A DNA stretch of 64,000 nt from Lachnoclostridium sp. (lineage in GTDB: Bacteria > Bacteroidota > Bacteroidia > Bacteroidales > Muribaculaceae). Location: positions 186,246-250,245 of the forward strand of contig JAMPAP010000001.1 in NCBI GenBank assembly GCA_023667185.1, given 5' to 3'. Under the pieces are notes generated by a model that saw only the letters and a list, made by a program, of their open reading frames with translations, ran no database searches and had not been told where the DNA came from. Below, piece by piece: positions 54,202 to 63,959 of this stretch. Made by a program: the position numbers and the translations under genes. The stretch's first letter is position 1. Each line of letters opens with the position of its first letter.

Positions 54202-54209
54202 CAAAGTTA
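54202..54209 (-). promoter_or_regulatory. -7 box abutting the priA start codon
   Basis: Minus-strand TAACTTTG, four bases (TGGT), then ATG. No clear -33 box. Confidence 0.5.
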
Positions 54210-54383
54210 CGCAAAAACTTCCGCAACACCCATCCCCGCACCAAAAAAAATCCTGCCAAATACAAACAATAAGCCCTCGGGTTCTCGATTACATTATTTT
54301 GCCAAGATATCACTATCTATACCATTGTGAAGGTTTTTTGTGGATGATTAGAAAATTATTTTTTATTTCGGGAGGTTTTTGAT

Positions 54384-54391
54384 TATATTTG
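54384..54391 (+). promoter_or_regulatory. -7 box upstream of nfo
   Basis: TATATTTG, an exact consensus, 43 nt before ATG 54435; TTTT lies 20 bp upstream in place of TTTG. Confidence 0.5.
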
Positions 54392-54434
54392 CGTTTGTTT
54401 TTTGTTATATATGTAATCGTCAATAAACGTAATC

Positions 54435-55277
54435 ATGAAATATATAGGAGCTCATGTTTCGGCTGAGAATGGTGTATCTTCGGCCCCGGTGAATGCCTCG
54501 GAGATTGGTGCGAAGGCTTTTGCACTGTTTACGCGTAATCCGTCGCGATGGAAATCTAAGCCGATTTCTGATAAAGAGGCCGCGCAGTTTAAGGAGAATT
54601 GTGCGCGGCTTGGCTATTCAGCGGATTATATTTTGCCTCATGATAGCTACCTTATCAATCTCGGGTCGCCTGACGAGGAGAAGCTCGAGAAGTCGCGCGA
54701 GGCATTTCGCGATGAGATGGAGCGTTGCCGCCAGCTCGGGCTTACGATGCTTAATTTTCATCCGGGAAGCCACCTGAAGTTGATTTCTGAGGAGGAGTGC
54801 TTGAACCTGATAGCTGACTCATTGAATATCATTTTATCGGAGATTCCTGATGTCAAGGCAGTTATCGAGAATACGGCCGGTCAGGGAAGTAATCTCGGCT
54901 TTTCATTTGAGCAGCTTGCGCATATCATTTCGCGGGTGGAGGATAAGAAGCGTGTGGGTATATGTATTGATACGTGTCATGCCTTTGCGGCCGGATTTGA
55001 TCTGTCTACTCCTGAAGGATATGAGAAGACATGGAGTGATTTTGATCGCATCATAGGGCTTGAATATCTGTCGGCGATGCATCTTAATGACAGTAAGCGT
55101 GAACTGTCATCGCACATTGACCGTCACGCGCCGCTTGGCGAGGGTACGATAGGCAAGGATTTCTTCAAGCGGCTGATGAATGATCCGCGTATGGATGACA
55201 TCCCCATTATTCTGGAGACACCTGATGAGAGCCGATGGGCCGACGAGATAGCATGGCTATACTCCCTTGAAAATTAA
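54435..55277 (+). CDS. nfo: endonuclease IV (AP endonuclease)
   Basis: The 280-residue zinc-dependent nuclease cleaves 5' to abasic sites in base excision repair. It has the TIM-barrel metal motifs: [68 protein letters not shown] and IILETPD. The length is normal. Confidence 0.97.
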   Translation: MKYIGAHVSAENGVSSAPVNASEIGAKAFALFTRNPSRWKSKPISDKEAAQFKENCARLGYSADYILPHDSYLINLGSPDEEKLEKSREAFRDEMERCRQLGLTMLNFHPGSHLKLISEEECLNLIADSLNIILSEIPDVKAVIENTAGQGSNLGFSFEQLAHIISRVEDKKRVGICIDTCHAFAAGFDLSTPEGYEKTWSDFDRIIGLEYLSAMHLNDSKRELSSHIDRHAPLGEGTIGKDFFKRLMNDPRMDDIPIILETPDESRWADEIAWLYSLEN

Positions 55278-55312
55278 TCTATCTGATTCTATAAACAATT
55301 AAAATACTGATT

Positions 55313-57130
55313 ATGAACAAACCTAAACCTGATCTTGGCTTCTGGAAGCTATGGAATCTGAGCTTCGGATTTTTCGGGGTGCAGATAGCCTACGCTCTTC
55401 AGAGTGCCAACGTTTCGCGTATTTTTGCTACGCTCGGGGCTGACCCTCATGATTTGAGTTATTTCTGGATACTCCCTCCGCTTATGGGACTGATAGTGCA
55501 GCCAATCGTGGGCTCGGCCAGCGACAAGACATGGAACCGTTTCGGCCGCCGTCTGCCTTATCTGATTTTCGGTGCGCTGATTGCCATTATCGTTATGTGT
55601 CTGCTGCCCAATGCAGGTAGTTTCGGTCTTACGGTTTCGTCGGCCATCATCGTAGGTCTGATAGCGCTGATGATGCTTGACACGTCGATTAATATGGCTA
55701 TGCAGCCTTTCAAGATGCTCGTGGGCGATATGGTCAACGAGAAGCAGAAGGGTCTGGCTTACTCTATCCAGAGTTTCCTCTGCAATGCAGGTTCGATCGT
55801 AGGTTTTGTATTTCCGTTCTTGCTGACCTGGATCGGATTCCAGAACACGGCTGCAGAGGGTGTGATTCCTCCTACGGTGGTTTATTCCTTCTACATCGGT
55901 GCTGCCATATTGCTGGTGTGCGTGATGTATTCGCTGGCCAAGATTAAAGAGTGGCCTCCGAAGCTTTACAACGAGTATAACGGCGTAGACGATTCGGCCG
56001 ACAAGCCCAAGGAGAGCACTAATTTGCTGAAGCTGCTTGTGAAGGCTCCGACGACGTTCTGGACCGTAGGCATCGTGCAATTTTTCTGCTGGTTTGCATT
56101 CCTTTTCATGTGGACTTACACCAACGGAACCATCGCCATCAACTCATTTGACACCCCGTCGATTTCCAAAATCAAAGGTATTACGGTGGATGGCCACACT
56201 TACGATGCAAAGTATATCACTGATGCTGATCACCAGCTGCTTGTGGATAATGGCAAGGCTGTAGTAGGCGGCATTGTGGATAATCACGGACGCTATATCA
56301 AGGCTGATATGGTGGAGATCGACCGTAAAGGCGAGGCTCTTGACACGCTGGTGATCAATTCAATGATCAGGACCGAGGGCGGCAAGCCGGTGGTGGAGTT
56401 TGACAATCGTATTAATCTTGACGGAGCCCGCCTGATAGTAGACCATAATGAGATGGTTGACTCTGTAAGCTCGTTTATGGTGGTTGACCGTATGGCTATG
56501 CTTCATGGCAAAAACCGGCTCATCCTCTGCGACATATACACCCACGATCCCAATACCGGCGAACTCTACACCGAGGGTGACCGTAGCGTAGACGTATCTG
56601 ACATTGATGCAGCTATTTATCATCGTCAGGAAGAGCTTAACACCGAGAGCCCGCAGTACAACGATGCCGGCAACTGGGTAGGCATCTTGTTTGCAGTTCA
56701 AGCCATCGGTTCGGTGCTCTGGGCTATCGTATTGCCGCGCTTCCGCTCGCGCAAGTTCTCATATTCGCTCAGCCTCCTTCTCGGAGCAGCCGGATTTATC
56801 TCAGCCGGACTTGTCACTGACCAGTATGTGCTTTTCATCTCCTTCCTGCTGATAGGATGTGCATGGGCAGCAATGCTTGCATGGCCGTTTACCATACTGA
56901 CAAATTCGCTCAAGGGTGGCAACATCGGTGCATACCTCGGACTGTTTAACTGCTCGATATGCATACCGCAGATCATCGGCGCGCTGCTCGGCGGCCCTAT
57001 CCTGTCGCTCTTCGGACAGCCCGGTCAGGTGGCACCTCAGTATATGATGATGATCGTGGCCGGCGTATCGCTCATCATCGGAGCTATATGCGTGGTATTC
57101 ATCCGCGAGCATCAGCCTGAATCGAAGTAA
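55313..57130 (+). CDS. SLC45/GPH-like MFS sugar transporter with a large extra loop
   Basis: The 605-residue 12-helix carrier begins LGFWKLWNLSFGFFGVQIAYALQSANVSRIF and has the family motif SDKTWNRFGRRLPYLIFGA, as in SLC45-like maltose/sucrose permeases of Bacteroidota. The sequence after helix 7 (FAFLFMWTYTNGTIAIN) carries about 160 soluble residues (about 285-445, including DGHTYDAKYITDADHQLL and GKPVVEFDNRINLDG) before helix 8. By MFS topology this loop is periplasmic. The substrate is unknown; no glycosidase gene is next to it. Confidence 0.85.
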   Translation: MNKPKPDLGFWKLWNLSFGFFGVQIAYALQSANVSRIFATLGADPHDLSYFWILPPLMGLIVQPIVGSASDKTWNRFGRRLPYLIFGALIAIIVMCLLPNAGSFGLTVSSAIIVGLIALMMLDTSINMAMQPFKMLVGDMVNEKQKGLAYSIQSFLCNAGSIVGFVFPFLLTWIGFQNTAAEGVIPPTVVYSFYIGAAILLVCVMYSLAKIKEWPPKLYNEYNGVDDSADKPKESTNLLKLLVKAPTTFWTVGIVQFFCWFAFLFMWTYTNGTIAINSFDTPSISKIKGITVDGHTYDAKYITDADHQLLVDNGKAVVGGIVDNHGRYIKADMVEIDRKGEALDTLVINSMIRTEGGKPVVEFDNRINLDGARLIVDHNEMVDSVSSFMVVDRMAMLHGKNRLILCDIYTHDPNTGELYTEGDRSVDVSDIDAAIYHRQEELNTESPQYNDAGNWVGILFAVQAIGSVLWAIVLPRFRSRKFSYSLSLLLGAAGFISAGLVTDQYVLFISFLLIGCAWAAMLAWPFTILTNSLKGGNIGAYLGLFNCSICIPQIIGALLGGPILSLFGQPGQVAPQYMMMIVAGVSLIIGAICVVFIREHQPESK

Positions 57131-57155
57131 AAATCTTCTTTATCTTATAAAAAAT

Positions 57156-57191
57156 CCGTCGCAGATGTAAGAGCATCTGCGACGGTTTTTT
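57156..57191. terminator. bidirectional terminator
   Basis: Perfect 12-bp stem CCGTCGCAGATG/CATCTGCGACGG, preceded by AAAAA and followed by TTTTTTAT. It serves the MFS gene and the convergent DUF805 gene. Confidence 0.85.
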
Positions 57192-57209
57192 ATAAGGGAG
57201 TAGAGTCAG

Positions 57210-57629
57210 TTATTCAGGCTGAGGACCGAAGCGGTTGTCACCGAGCTGGCTTGGAAGGATCATGTAGACGAGATACCAGATGGCTCCGATAAGAGGGATG
57301 AGGTTGATGAAGATCCAGCCGCCGCCATTGCCAATGTCATGGAGTCGGCGAACGGATACTGCCAATGAGGGCAGAAGCACTACAAGGCCGTAGATACTGA
57401 GGACGCAGCTGGCCCACGTAGGAAGTGCAGCGAAGCATGAATAGAAGTAACCGTTGCCTGATACTGCTTCAGTAACATCTACAGGAGTTGTGGCTGCTGC
57501 GATGCAATAGATCACTGCGTAGATAATGAAATTAAACAGCGCAAAATACCAATATTCCGAGCGTGAAGCTCTACCGCTGAATGTAACGTATTTCGAAAAT
57601 ACGCTCTTGATAGATTGTGAAAAAGTCAT
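57210..57629 (-). CDS. DUF805-family membrane protein
   Basis: The 139-residue protein has four hydrophobic helices and the family pattern SKYVTFSGRASRSEYWYFALFN near the start and VSVRRLHDIGNGGGWIFINLIPLIGAIW near the end. It is a small inner-membrane protein of unknown role, standing alone between a strong terminator and a divergent antiporter gene. Confidence 0.9.
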   Translation of the reverse strand: MTFSQSIKSVFSKYVTFSGRASRSEYWYFALFNFIIYAVIYCIAAATTPVDVTEAVSGNGYFYSCFAALPTWASCVLSIYGLVVLLPSLAVSVRRLHDIGNGGGWIFINLIPLIGAIWYLVYMILPSQLGDNRFGPQPE

Positions 57630-57712
57630 AACGTTGATATTTTAAGAAGTTTTATTGTTTATAATTTTAACGTTTTTCAGTTAAATTTGTTCATTATGTA
57701 TAACTTCTTTCA

Positions 57713-57720
57713 TACTTTTG
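57713..57720 (+). promoter_or_regulatory. -7 box abutting the antiporter start codon
   Basis: TACTTTTG, four bases (CACT), then ATG 57725. TTTG lies 23 bp upstream, slightly too far. Confidence 0.5.
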
Positions 57721-57724
57721 CACT

Positions 57725-58699
57725 ATGTTACTGGATATAATAATGCTTATAGGGGGGCTCGTGCTGATACTTGGCGGAGCTAACTACCTGACTGACGGGG
57801 CTTCATCTGTGGCCCGACGTGCCGGCATATCGCCGCTTGTAGTGGGATTGACCATCGTGGCATTCGGGACTTCGGCTCCTGAGCTCGTGATCTCGTGTGT
57901 ATCGGCTTACAACCATAGCGCGGGCCTGGCCATAGGTAATGTGGTGGGAAGTAATATTTTCAATATACTCGTAATCATCGGGTTGACCTCAATTGTAAGA
58001 CCGATAGTGATTGAGCGAAGCATTCTGGTCAACGACATACCCCTTGTGATACTGTCATCGCTGGTGATGCTCGTGATGGGTAACAGTGTGATACTCAATG
58101 GAGATGCAGCTAACGTAATAAACCGTTCAGACGGCATAATCCTGCTGCTCTTTTTCTGCATATTCATGCGATATACCTTCTCGCAGGCCAAGGCCACTCC
58201 GGCCGACAAAGACCCTGCATCGGAGGATGTTCCGGCCAAGGAGATGGCCACATGGCTGTCAGTAATCTGCATCCTCGGCGGTCTGGCTGCATTGGTGTGG
58301 GGCGGTAATCTTTTTGTCGATGGAGCTTCAGGCATCGCCCGACGGCTGAATGTGTCAGATGCCATTATCGGTTTGACCATCGTGGCTTGCGGCACGTCTC
58401 TTCCCGAGCTTGCCACATCAATAGTTGCCGCTGTGAAGAAGCAACCCGGGCTGGCAGTAGGCAACGTCGTTGGCAGCTGTATCTTTAATGTATTCTTTGT
58501 GCTCGGCACTGCGGCTTGCATTTCGCCACTGCCCCTTGGCAAAATCGGTAATGTGGATCTCCTGACGCTTACCGGCGCCTCAATCCTTTTCTGGATATTC
58601 GGCAAAGCAATAGGCAAGATGACCTTCACGCGCACTGAGGGTGCGCTGTTGTTTGCCTGCTATGTAGGTTATACGGTCTATCTGATTTTGAATGTTTGA
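57725..58699 (+). CDS. calcium/sodium antiporter (CaCA family, YrbG-like)
   Basis: The 324-residue inner-membrane exchanger has the two inverted alpha repeats that bind the cations: GTSAPELVISCVSAYNHSAG with GNVVGSNIFNILVI in the first half, and GTSLPELATSIVAAVKKQPG with GNVVGSCIFNVFFV in the second. About ten helices. Ion specificity is inferred from the family. Its end overlaps the convergent ABC permease gene by 22 bp. Confidence 0.93.
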   Translation: MLLDIIMLIGGLVLILGGANYLTDGASSVARRAGISPLVVGLTIVAFGTSAPELVISCVSAYNHSAGLAIGNVVGSNIFNILVIIGLTSIVRPIVIERSILVNDIPLVILSSLVMLVMGNSVILNGDAANVINRSDGIILLLFFCIFMRYTFSQAKATPADKDPASEDVPAKEMATWLSVICILGGLAALVWGGNLFVDGASGIARRLNVSDAIIGLTIVACGTSLPELATSIVAAVKKQPGLAVGNVVGSCIFNVFFVLGTAACISPLPLGKIGNVDLLTLTGASILFWIFGKAIGKMTFTRTEGALLFACYVGYTVYLILNV

Positions 58700-59874
58700 T
58701 TCCTGATATACAATACGTTAATAAGTGTCGTCAGCACCATCAGTCCGACACCGGTGACAATGGCGATAAGTGGTGATGACTGCCCCAAACCAATTGATTG
58801 TAGCGGAGCAACCCAAGCGCTTCGGATCAGCTCCATGGCGACGATGGCAATTGCTATTACCGAGGCATTAATTATCATCACCACCTTAATATAATAGCCT
58901 GCAACACGCGACGGCCTGTAGCCCATAAGGAGTAGTGACGCTATCTTGTCGCGGTTTTTCTGTAGGAGAAGGGCAAGGCTTAAAAATAGGATAACTATTG
59001 ACAGACAAGAGATTACAAGGCCTATCGTGATGACTACACCTGTGATCAGTGTCATGATAAACATTCCCCGGCCTGACGAAGATTTGTCACCGGCGGCCTC
59101 GTAACCTTTGGCAGCAAAATAGTTCTCGGCCTGATGCTGATCTTTGAGGTCGATTTTCACAATCAGTCGGGAGGGATCAGCCTGGGGTGTATCAGCGAAG
59201 TTGTCGTTAGCCCACTGCATAAAGGCCTCAGGCACAGCTATTGTGTTAAGTCGTGATGAAAATCCTACAACCCGTCCCTCTAACCATTGCTGGTGGCCAT
59301 TGCCCGAGATGGAGAGCCTTACCGGTATCATGCCTATCATGCTTTCGCTCACTTGCGGAAGCCCTCTTGATGAGGCAAAGCCGAAATTATAAAGCGTGAG
59401 GTAATCCTTTGACATTATGATAGGTACAACGTTGTCGCGGCCGGGACGGAAATCCCACCCGGCGGGTTTTACGTCAAAAAAATCGTCAGAAACTGATTCA
59501 AGAAAGAGGGCGGTTGACATAAAGCGGTCACCCATCTCCACTCCGGCTGACACGTTGAAGCGGGCGCTGCTGAAGGCTCCTACATCCTTTACCCATGGCT
59601 GTTTCCGGAGTTCGGCAATTTCCTCAGGGGTGAATGAAGTGTTGTCAGCCGAGCCTGCAAGCGAACCAAAGCCGGTGATTTTCTTAGAGATAACGGCATA
59701 ATCATCAGCCACAAAGGGGTCGGTCGCTTTGTCGCCCTCTGAAGGCATAACGTCGCAATAGAGCCTGATGCCAACCATTATGATCAGCAGTCCAATAAGG
59801 TTAGTGACGGCATATCCTGCAATCTGGACTCCGCTGATGTTGCGTCGCAATAGCTGCCAAACGATATCTTTCAC
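58678..59874 (-). CDS. ABC transporter permease (FtsX/MacB-like)
   Basis: The 398-residue protein has one N-terminal helix (about 18-38), a large extracytoplasmic domain (about 40-270) and three C-terminal helices (about 275-390) in the FtsX arrangement. This matches the type VII (MacB/LolCDE) permease fold, which moves lipoproteins or peptides from the periplasmic side rather than through the membrane. It overlaps the ATPase gene by four bases (ATGA) and so is translationally coupled to it. Confidence 0.8.
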   Translation of the reverse strand: MKDIVWQLLRRNISGVQIAGYAVTNLIGLLIIMVGIRLYCDVMPSEGDKATDPFVADDYAVISKKITGFGSLAGSADNTSFTPEEIAELRKQPWVKDVGAFSSARFNVSAGVEMGDRFMSTALFLESVSDDFFDVKPAGWDFRPGRDNVVPIIMSKDYLTLYNFGFASSRGLPQVSESMIGMIPVRLSISGNGHQQWLEGRVVGFSSRLNTIAVPEAFMQWANDNFADTPQADPSRLIVKIDLKDQHQAENYFAAKGYEAAGDKSSSGRGMFIMTLITGVVITIGLVISCLSIVILFLSLALLLQKNRDKIASLLLMGYRPSRVAGYYIKVVMIINASVIAIAIVAMELIRSAWVAPLQSIGLGQSSPLIAIVTGVGLMVLTTLINVLYIRNQTFKIR

Positions 59875-60530
59875 AGTTTCAATGCGTTGAGGTTATCAAT
59901 TAGAATTTTGTTGCCCACTGATGTAGCTATCAGTCCGGCACCCTGGCGGTCAAGCTCGTCACTTATCATTCGGGCCACGGCGCGGTTGTTTTGCTCATCG
60001 AGGTGCGATACCGGTTCGTCAATAAGCAGGAAATCAAGTGGTTGGCATAAGCTGCGTACAATAGCCACCCTCTGCTGCTGACCTACGGAAAGTAGTCCGG
60101 TCTTGGCATCGATTTTATTGTCGAGGCCGAGCTGCTCAAGCATAGCCGCGATTTCAGCCATCGACTTGAAGTCAGTGAGTCGATTTTTTAGCGTAATGTT
60201 TTCAGCAACAGTGAGTTCGGGGAAGAGCCTAAGATCTTGCGGCAAGTATCCGAGGGAGTGGCTGCGCAGGTCTGACCATCTGTTTGCTGAAAATGAGGCG
60301 ATCTCTTGACCGTCAAATTCAATCCTTCCCTCGTAGTCGCTACGCACTCCATAGAGGAATGAACAGAGTGAAGACTTTCCCGCACCGCTCTCTGCCTCAA
60401 TGAGATAGCGATTTCCTCTAATAAAATCCAGATCGCATAGCCACACCTGCGAGTTTTTCGCGGAGGATTCATCTTCCCCTCCGCGAAACACCCGTGGTAA
60501 CACATCGTGTAGCGAGATTTTTTCTATCAT
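59871..60530 (-). CDS. ABC transporter ATP-binding protein
   Basis: The 219-residue ATPase has Walker A EAESGAGKSSLCSFLYG, Q loop GYLPQDLRLFPEL, signature LLSVGQQQRVAIVRSL (SVGQQ instead of LSGGQ), Walker B FLLIDEPVSHLDE and a C-terminal half close to LolD/MacB. The Ser-Val-Gly change in the signature is unusual but occurs in active transporters. It overlaps the DUF4836 gene and the permease gene by four bases each. Confidence 0.88.
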   Translation of the reverse strand: MIEKISLHDVLPRVFRGGEDESSAKNSQVWLCDLDFIRGNRYLIEAESGAGKSSLCSFLYGVRSDYEGRIEFDGQEIASFSANRWSDLRSHSLGYLPQDLRLFPELTVAENITLKNRLTDFKSMAEIAAMLEQLGLDNKIDAKTGLLSVGQQQRVAIVRSLCQPLDFLLIDEPVSHLDEQNNRAVARMISDELDRQGAGLIATSVGNKILIDNLNALKL

Positions 60531-61924
60531 TTCATCGTAGCGAAAAATCGGCCGAGAGTCTCAAAGAAAGGTTCGGTCGTGCCCTGTAACTCAATGACTG
60601 CTTTGCCTTTACCCATATCAGCCGACTGGAAGTAGATAAGCGGAGCCCATGCCGGAAGAGACGTGTCGAATGTGCTGAGCGAGGGCACGTTAACCACGCC
60701 GGCAAACTTGTGATTTACAAAATATTTTGTAAGGTCGTTGGAATTATTATTTACCAAATTAATAGTGGAGAAAGCCAAGTAGCCGTCGACAGTGCCGTAA
60801 TAGATATTAAGTCCCCCGAAATCAATACCATAAAGTCCTTCAGATACTTCCACGGGAGTCACTGAAAGCATTGTAAGCTGCGAGTTGATCATGTTGACCG
60901 CTTCATTGATTTTGTCCTGCGGCATGTGAATCATAAGGATGGCATCAAGTGTTTCGATGGAGGGATATTGGTAAAATTCATCGGATTTTGGTCCGGCAGC
61001 GATCATAACAGTTCCGTCGATAGCGCGGATATAAGGTTCGATTACACCCATAATAGCTCTTGCCTGATAAGCTGCACGGCTGTTTATGAGTTTGTAAAGC
61101 ATATCGATTTGCGACTCAGGGAGCTTGCCGAAAGCTATAGCAGCACGGAATGTTGATGGTACATAAGAGAGTATGGATGAGTTGATTTCACCAATTTCTT
61201 CAAGCTTTAGTTCAGAGCCGTCGGCCTTGAATTGCGACGATTCGCAGACGAGCTTATTGTCCACGGCGTTGATTTCAACACCGGCCCAGCAGTCAAGGAG
61301 TTCAGGCACGGTATATTCAGCCGCAGTCTCGTCAGCACTCTTGGTGTTGACGGCAAGTGTAAAGAGATTATCTTTAGAAAGCAGGTTGGCACAACCCTTA
61401 AGCTTAAGTATTGAGTTCTCTTTCGCTTTAGCTTCAATGGCTTCTATATCAGCCACTTTACCGCTACCGTTAGAAATGAGCCATAGCAGTTTGTCCTTGA
61501 CTATAACGTTGCCAAAAGTCTTTACGGTATATATTGTAGCATCCTCTTCCTCAGCCACGTCGGCTTCTTGATCTTTCATCAACAGGTTAAGTGCATCTTT
61601 ATCAGTGATCTTGGCGATAAATGTAAAGGTAGAGCCATCTTCAGATATCATGACCACCTGGTCAAGATCCACAGCTTTGTTGAGGCTTGCAAGTGCTTTG
61701 AGATTATCGGCATCGATATCTGTAGATTGCAGATAATCAGGGAGCTGAATATCTTCACCGGTGATCTTTACGCCGAAGTCATCGGCGAGGCGGGTTACGT
61801 TGACCTTGCCTACGATAAGCGATTCGGCAGGCACGCGGGAGAGGATCTCATCTTCGTTGCTGCATGAGGTTAACGTCGCGCATACGGCGAGGATGCTCAG
61901 CAGGCAGAAATAAACCTTTTTCAT
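60527..61924 (-). CDS. DUF4836-family lipoprotein
   Basis: The 465-residue protein has a lipoprotein signal MKKVYFCLLSILAVCATLTSC (Cys21), then SNEDEILSRVPAESLIVGKV, typical of DUF4836 in Bacteroidales. No catalytic motif is seen. Its stop overlaps the start of the ABC ATPase gene, which makes it the likely periplasmic or surface partner of that transporter (inference). Confidence 0.8.
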   Translation of the reverse strand: MKKVYFCLLSILAVCATLTSCSNEDEILSRVPAESLIVGKVNVTRLADDFGVKITGEDIQLPDYLQSTDIDADNLKALASLNKAVDLDQVVMISEDGSTFTFIAKITDKDALNLLMKDQEADVAEEEDATIYTVKTFGNVIVKDKLLWLISNGSGKVADIEAIEAKAKENSILKLKGCANLLSKDNLFTLAVNTKSADETAAEYTVPELLDCWAGVEINAVDNKLVCESSQFKADGSELKLEEIGEINSSILSYVPSTFRAAIAFGKLPESQIDMLYKLINSRAAYQARAIMGVIEPYIRAIDGTVMIAAGPKSDEFYQYPSIETLDAILMIHMPQDKINEAVNMINSQLTMLSVTPVEVSEGLYGIDFGGLNIYYGTVDGYLAFSTINLVNNNSNDLTKYFVNHKFAGVVNVPSLSTFDTSLPAWAPLIYFQSADMGKGKAVIELQGTTEPFFETLGRFFATMK

Positions 61925-61967
61925 TTTGTATATGTTTTCAATTGTTTAATATTAAATATATTGCTGA

Positions 61968-63395
61968 TTAAAATTTAAGCAGTGATATAAGTGTGAAAAA
62001 TATGCAGGCCAAAGCAAAGCCGAAGAGTACCCACATATCGCAGGTGAAGTAGAAAAATATCTGCAAGCTTACGACAATCAGGGTTAGAAGCGTCAGCATC
62101 AGGGATTTGTGTGATATTCTGATACCTCTCCGCAAAGTCACGCCGTAGATTATAGCGGCGTAAGCCATATACCATAACGTGAACGAGATGCCGAATCCGG
62201 TGATGCCGTAATATTCATACGCTATTATATTGAATATCAGCCCTAATACCGAGCTGACTGACTCCGTCCAGATATATACCGAACCTTCGCCTCGGGCAAG
62301 GATGCCGTAAGACATACACCATGAAAATCCGCGAAATACCATTCCGGCCATTGACAAGACCACAAACGGGAGAATAGGGATGAATGCCTCAGAGTAGATG
62401 ATTTTTACCGTCAATTGCGCCACACATATAAATATGGTGACAAGCGAGATTAACAGCATCATTATCAGCGAGATCTCGTGAGAAATGTAGACTGATGAGC
62501 GCTTGATGGAATCAGACACCGACGCCAGCCGAGGGTAAAATTCCATACCGATGGCCACGAAAATCAGCCCTACATATTTATTGACCAAAGTATATCCGGC
62601 CTGATAAAATCCTACAAGTGTCTCGCCACCACGGTAGTTAAGGTAAGCAGTCAGGACGTAGTTAAGCAGCATGGCCACAAACCCCGAAGCTGTCATGTAA
62701 GCCCCAAGCACAATGAATGTGCGCCCTTTTTCTAACGTTTCTTTACGGGTCACGAGATGGTCAGTCTTCAGTCCTTTGATCCGATAAAATACTGTTGCGG
62801 TGGCAAGAGATACAACGTAAGCTATAATCGAGGGTATTATACTGTTGATTTTCAGGAAGTAAAACATGGGGATTGAGATTATCAATCCGCCAAATGTACC
62901 GTAAAGAGTCGATAGGGCGAGGCGCTTGTATCGCTCAAGTCCCTGCATGATAGCCCCTTCAGAAGAGGTTATCGCACTGAGAAACACACACACTGAAAGC
63001 AGCGCAAACTGCCATGTATGGTCATAGTTGCCGAAGGTAAAGCGGCTGAAGAGTGGGGCAGTGGCGAGCATCACCACGGCTCCAAACAGCCCGAGCATCC
63101 ATCCCCATTTCCTGACTATCAGTGCAGTAGCATTTCTTATTGCTTCTGCTGATGATTTATGGGCGGCAATATCTCTGACCGAACTGCTGCGAATGCTTAG
63201 CTGGGTGGTCGATGAGATTAGTTCAAATGCCTGATTGAATATAGCGAAAAGACCTACCCCCGGAACACCTATCCACAAGGCTACCAGTTTCATACGGATC
63301 ACGCTGCACAGTATCGACAGCGATTGAACGCCGCCGAATACGCCCATGGCTTTAAGCACCAGATGGGTGATGTCTGATCCGTTTTTCTTTTTCAC
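61968..63395 (-). CDS. Wzx-like oligosaccharide flippase
   Basis: The 475-residue protein has about 12 to 14 hydrophobic helices, beginning VLKAMGVFGGVQSLSILCSVIRMKLVALWIG and including VGFYQAGYTLVNKYVGLIFVAIGMEFYPRLASV. This is the polysaccharide-exporter (Wzx/MOP) superfamily, which turns lipid-linked oligosaccharides across the inner membrane. The start lies three bases after the queE stop and 43 bp before the DUF4836 gene, which is unusual company: no glycosyltransferase is nearby. Confidence 0.88.
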   Translation of the reverse strand: MKKKNGSDITHLVLKAMGVFGGVQSLSILCSVIRMKLVALWIGVPGVGLFAIFNQAFELISSTTQLSIRSSSVRDIAAHKSSAEAIRNATALIVRKWGWMLGLFGAVVMLATAPLFSRFTFGNYDHTWQFALLSVCVFLSAITSSEGAIMQGLERYKRLALSTLYGTFGGLIISIPMFYFLKINSIIPSIIAYVVSLATATVFYRIKGLKTDHLVTRKETLEKGRTFIVLGAYMTASGFVAMLLNYVLTAYLNYRGGETLVGFYQAGYTLVNKYVGLIFVAIGMEFYPRLASVSDSIKRSSVYISHEISLIMMLLISLVTIFICVAQLTVKIIYSEAFIPILPFVVLSMAGMVFRGFSWCMSYGILARGEGSVYIWTESVSSVLGLIFNIIAYEYYGITGFGISFTLWYMAYAAIIYGVTLRRGIRISHKSLMLTLLTLIVVSLQIFFYFTCDMWVLFGFALACIFFTLISLLKF

Positions 63396-63398
63396 AGT

Positions 63399-63959
63399 CT
63401 ACTGTATATCAATTAGTTTATGCGTCTGAAGTGAGAGCCGCCAATGAGGATGATCGAGAATGTAGGCCACCACCTCGGCCGTGTTGTAGCACGAGCAGGG
63501 CTGGAGAAAGCGGTTTTCTGACGGAAATTTCGCAGCTATTGCTTCGACATCCTGCCCTTGATATACTACCTTTAGTTCATCAATTCGGCCCTTATAATCC
63601 GTGTCAGAAGTTTTAGGAGAGACTGTAATCCAGTCGATTACCTCGGGGACGGGTAGAGTGCCATTCGTCTCGATATGTACCATGAATCCGGCGCGATGAA
63701 ACATCTCCACGAGCTCCTCCGTGACTTGAAGCATAGGCTCGCCGCCGGTCAATATGACGTGGCGCGACGGGTAAGATGCTGCAGCTGAGATGATTTCCTC
63801 AGCTGTCATGGGCGTAGCGGCCTGATGGTCAGTGTCGCAGAAGTCGCAGCGAAGGTTGCAGCCGCTGAATCTTACAAACACGGCAGCCGTGCCGGTGTGC
63901 ATCCCTTCGCCCTGTAGCGAATAGAATATCTCGTTGATATAAAATGTTTTATCGCTCAT
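63399..63959 (-). CDS. queE: 7-carboxy-7-deazaguanine synthase (radical SAM)
   Basis: The 186-residue radical SAM enzyme makes 7-carboxy-7-deazaguanine in queuosine synthesis. It starts YINEIFYSLQGEGMHTGTAAVFVRFSGCNLRCDFCDT, containing the cluster cysteines C-x3-C-x2-C, followed by VILTGGEPMLQ. It is on the short side for the family but complete. Its start overlaps the stop of the queD fragment (ATGA). Confidence 0.93.
   Translation of the reverse strand: MSDKTFYINEIFYSLQGEGMHTGTAAVFVRFSGCNLRCDFCDTDHQAATPMTAEEIISAAASYPSRHVILTGGEPMLQVTEELVEMFHRAGFMVHIETNGTLPVPEVIDWITVSPKTSDTDYKGRIDELKVVYQGQDVEAIAAKFPSENRFLQPCSCYNTAEVVAYILDHPHWRLSLQTHKLIDIQ

Noticed and set aside
55349..56080. Minus-strand 243-codon frame inside the MFS gene
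   Set aside because: Antisense shadow rich in His/Arg/Gln; no promoter or family match.
57907..58635. Minus-strand 242-codon frame opposite the antiporter gene
   Set aside because: Antisense shadow of the duplicated CaCA repeats.
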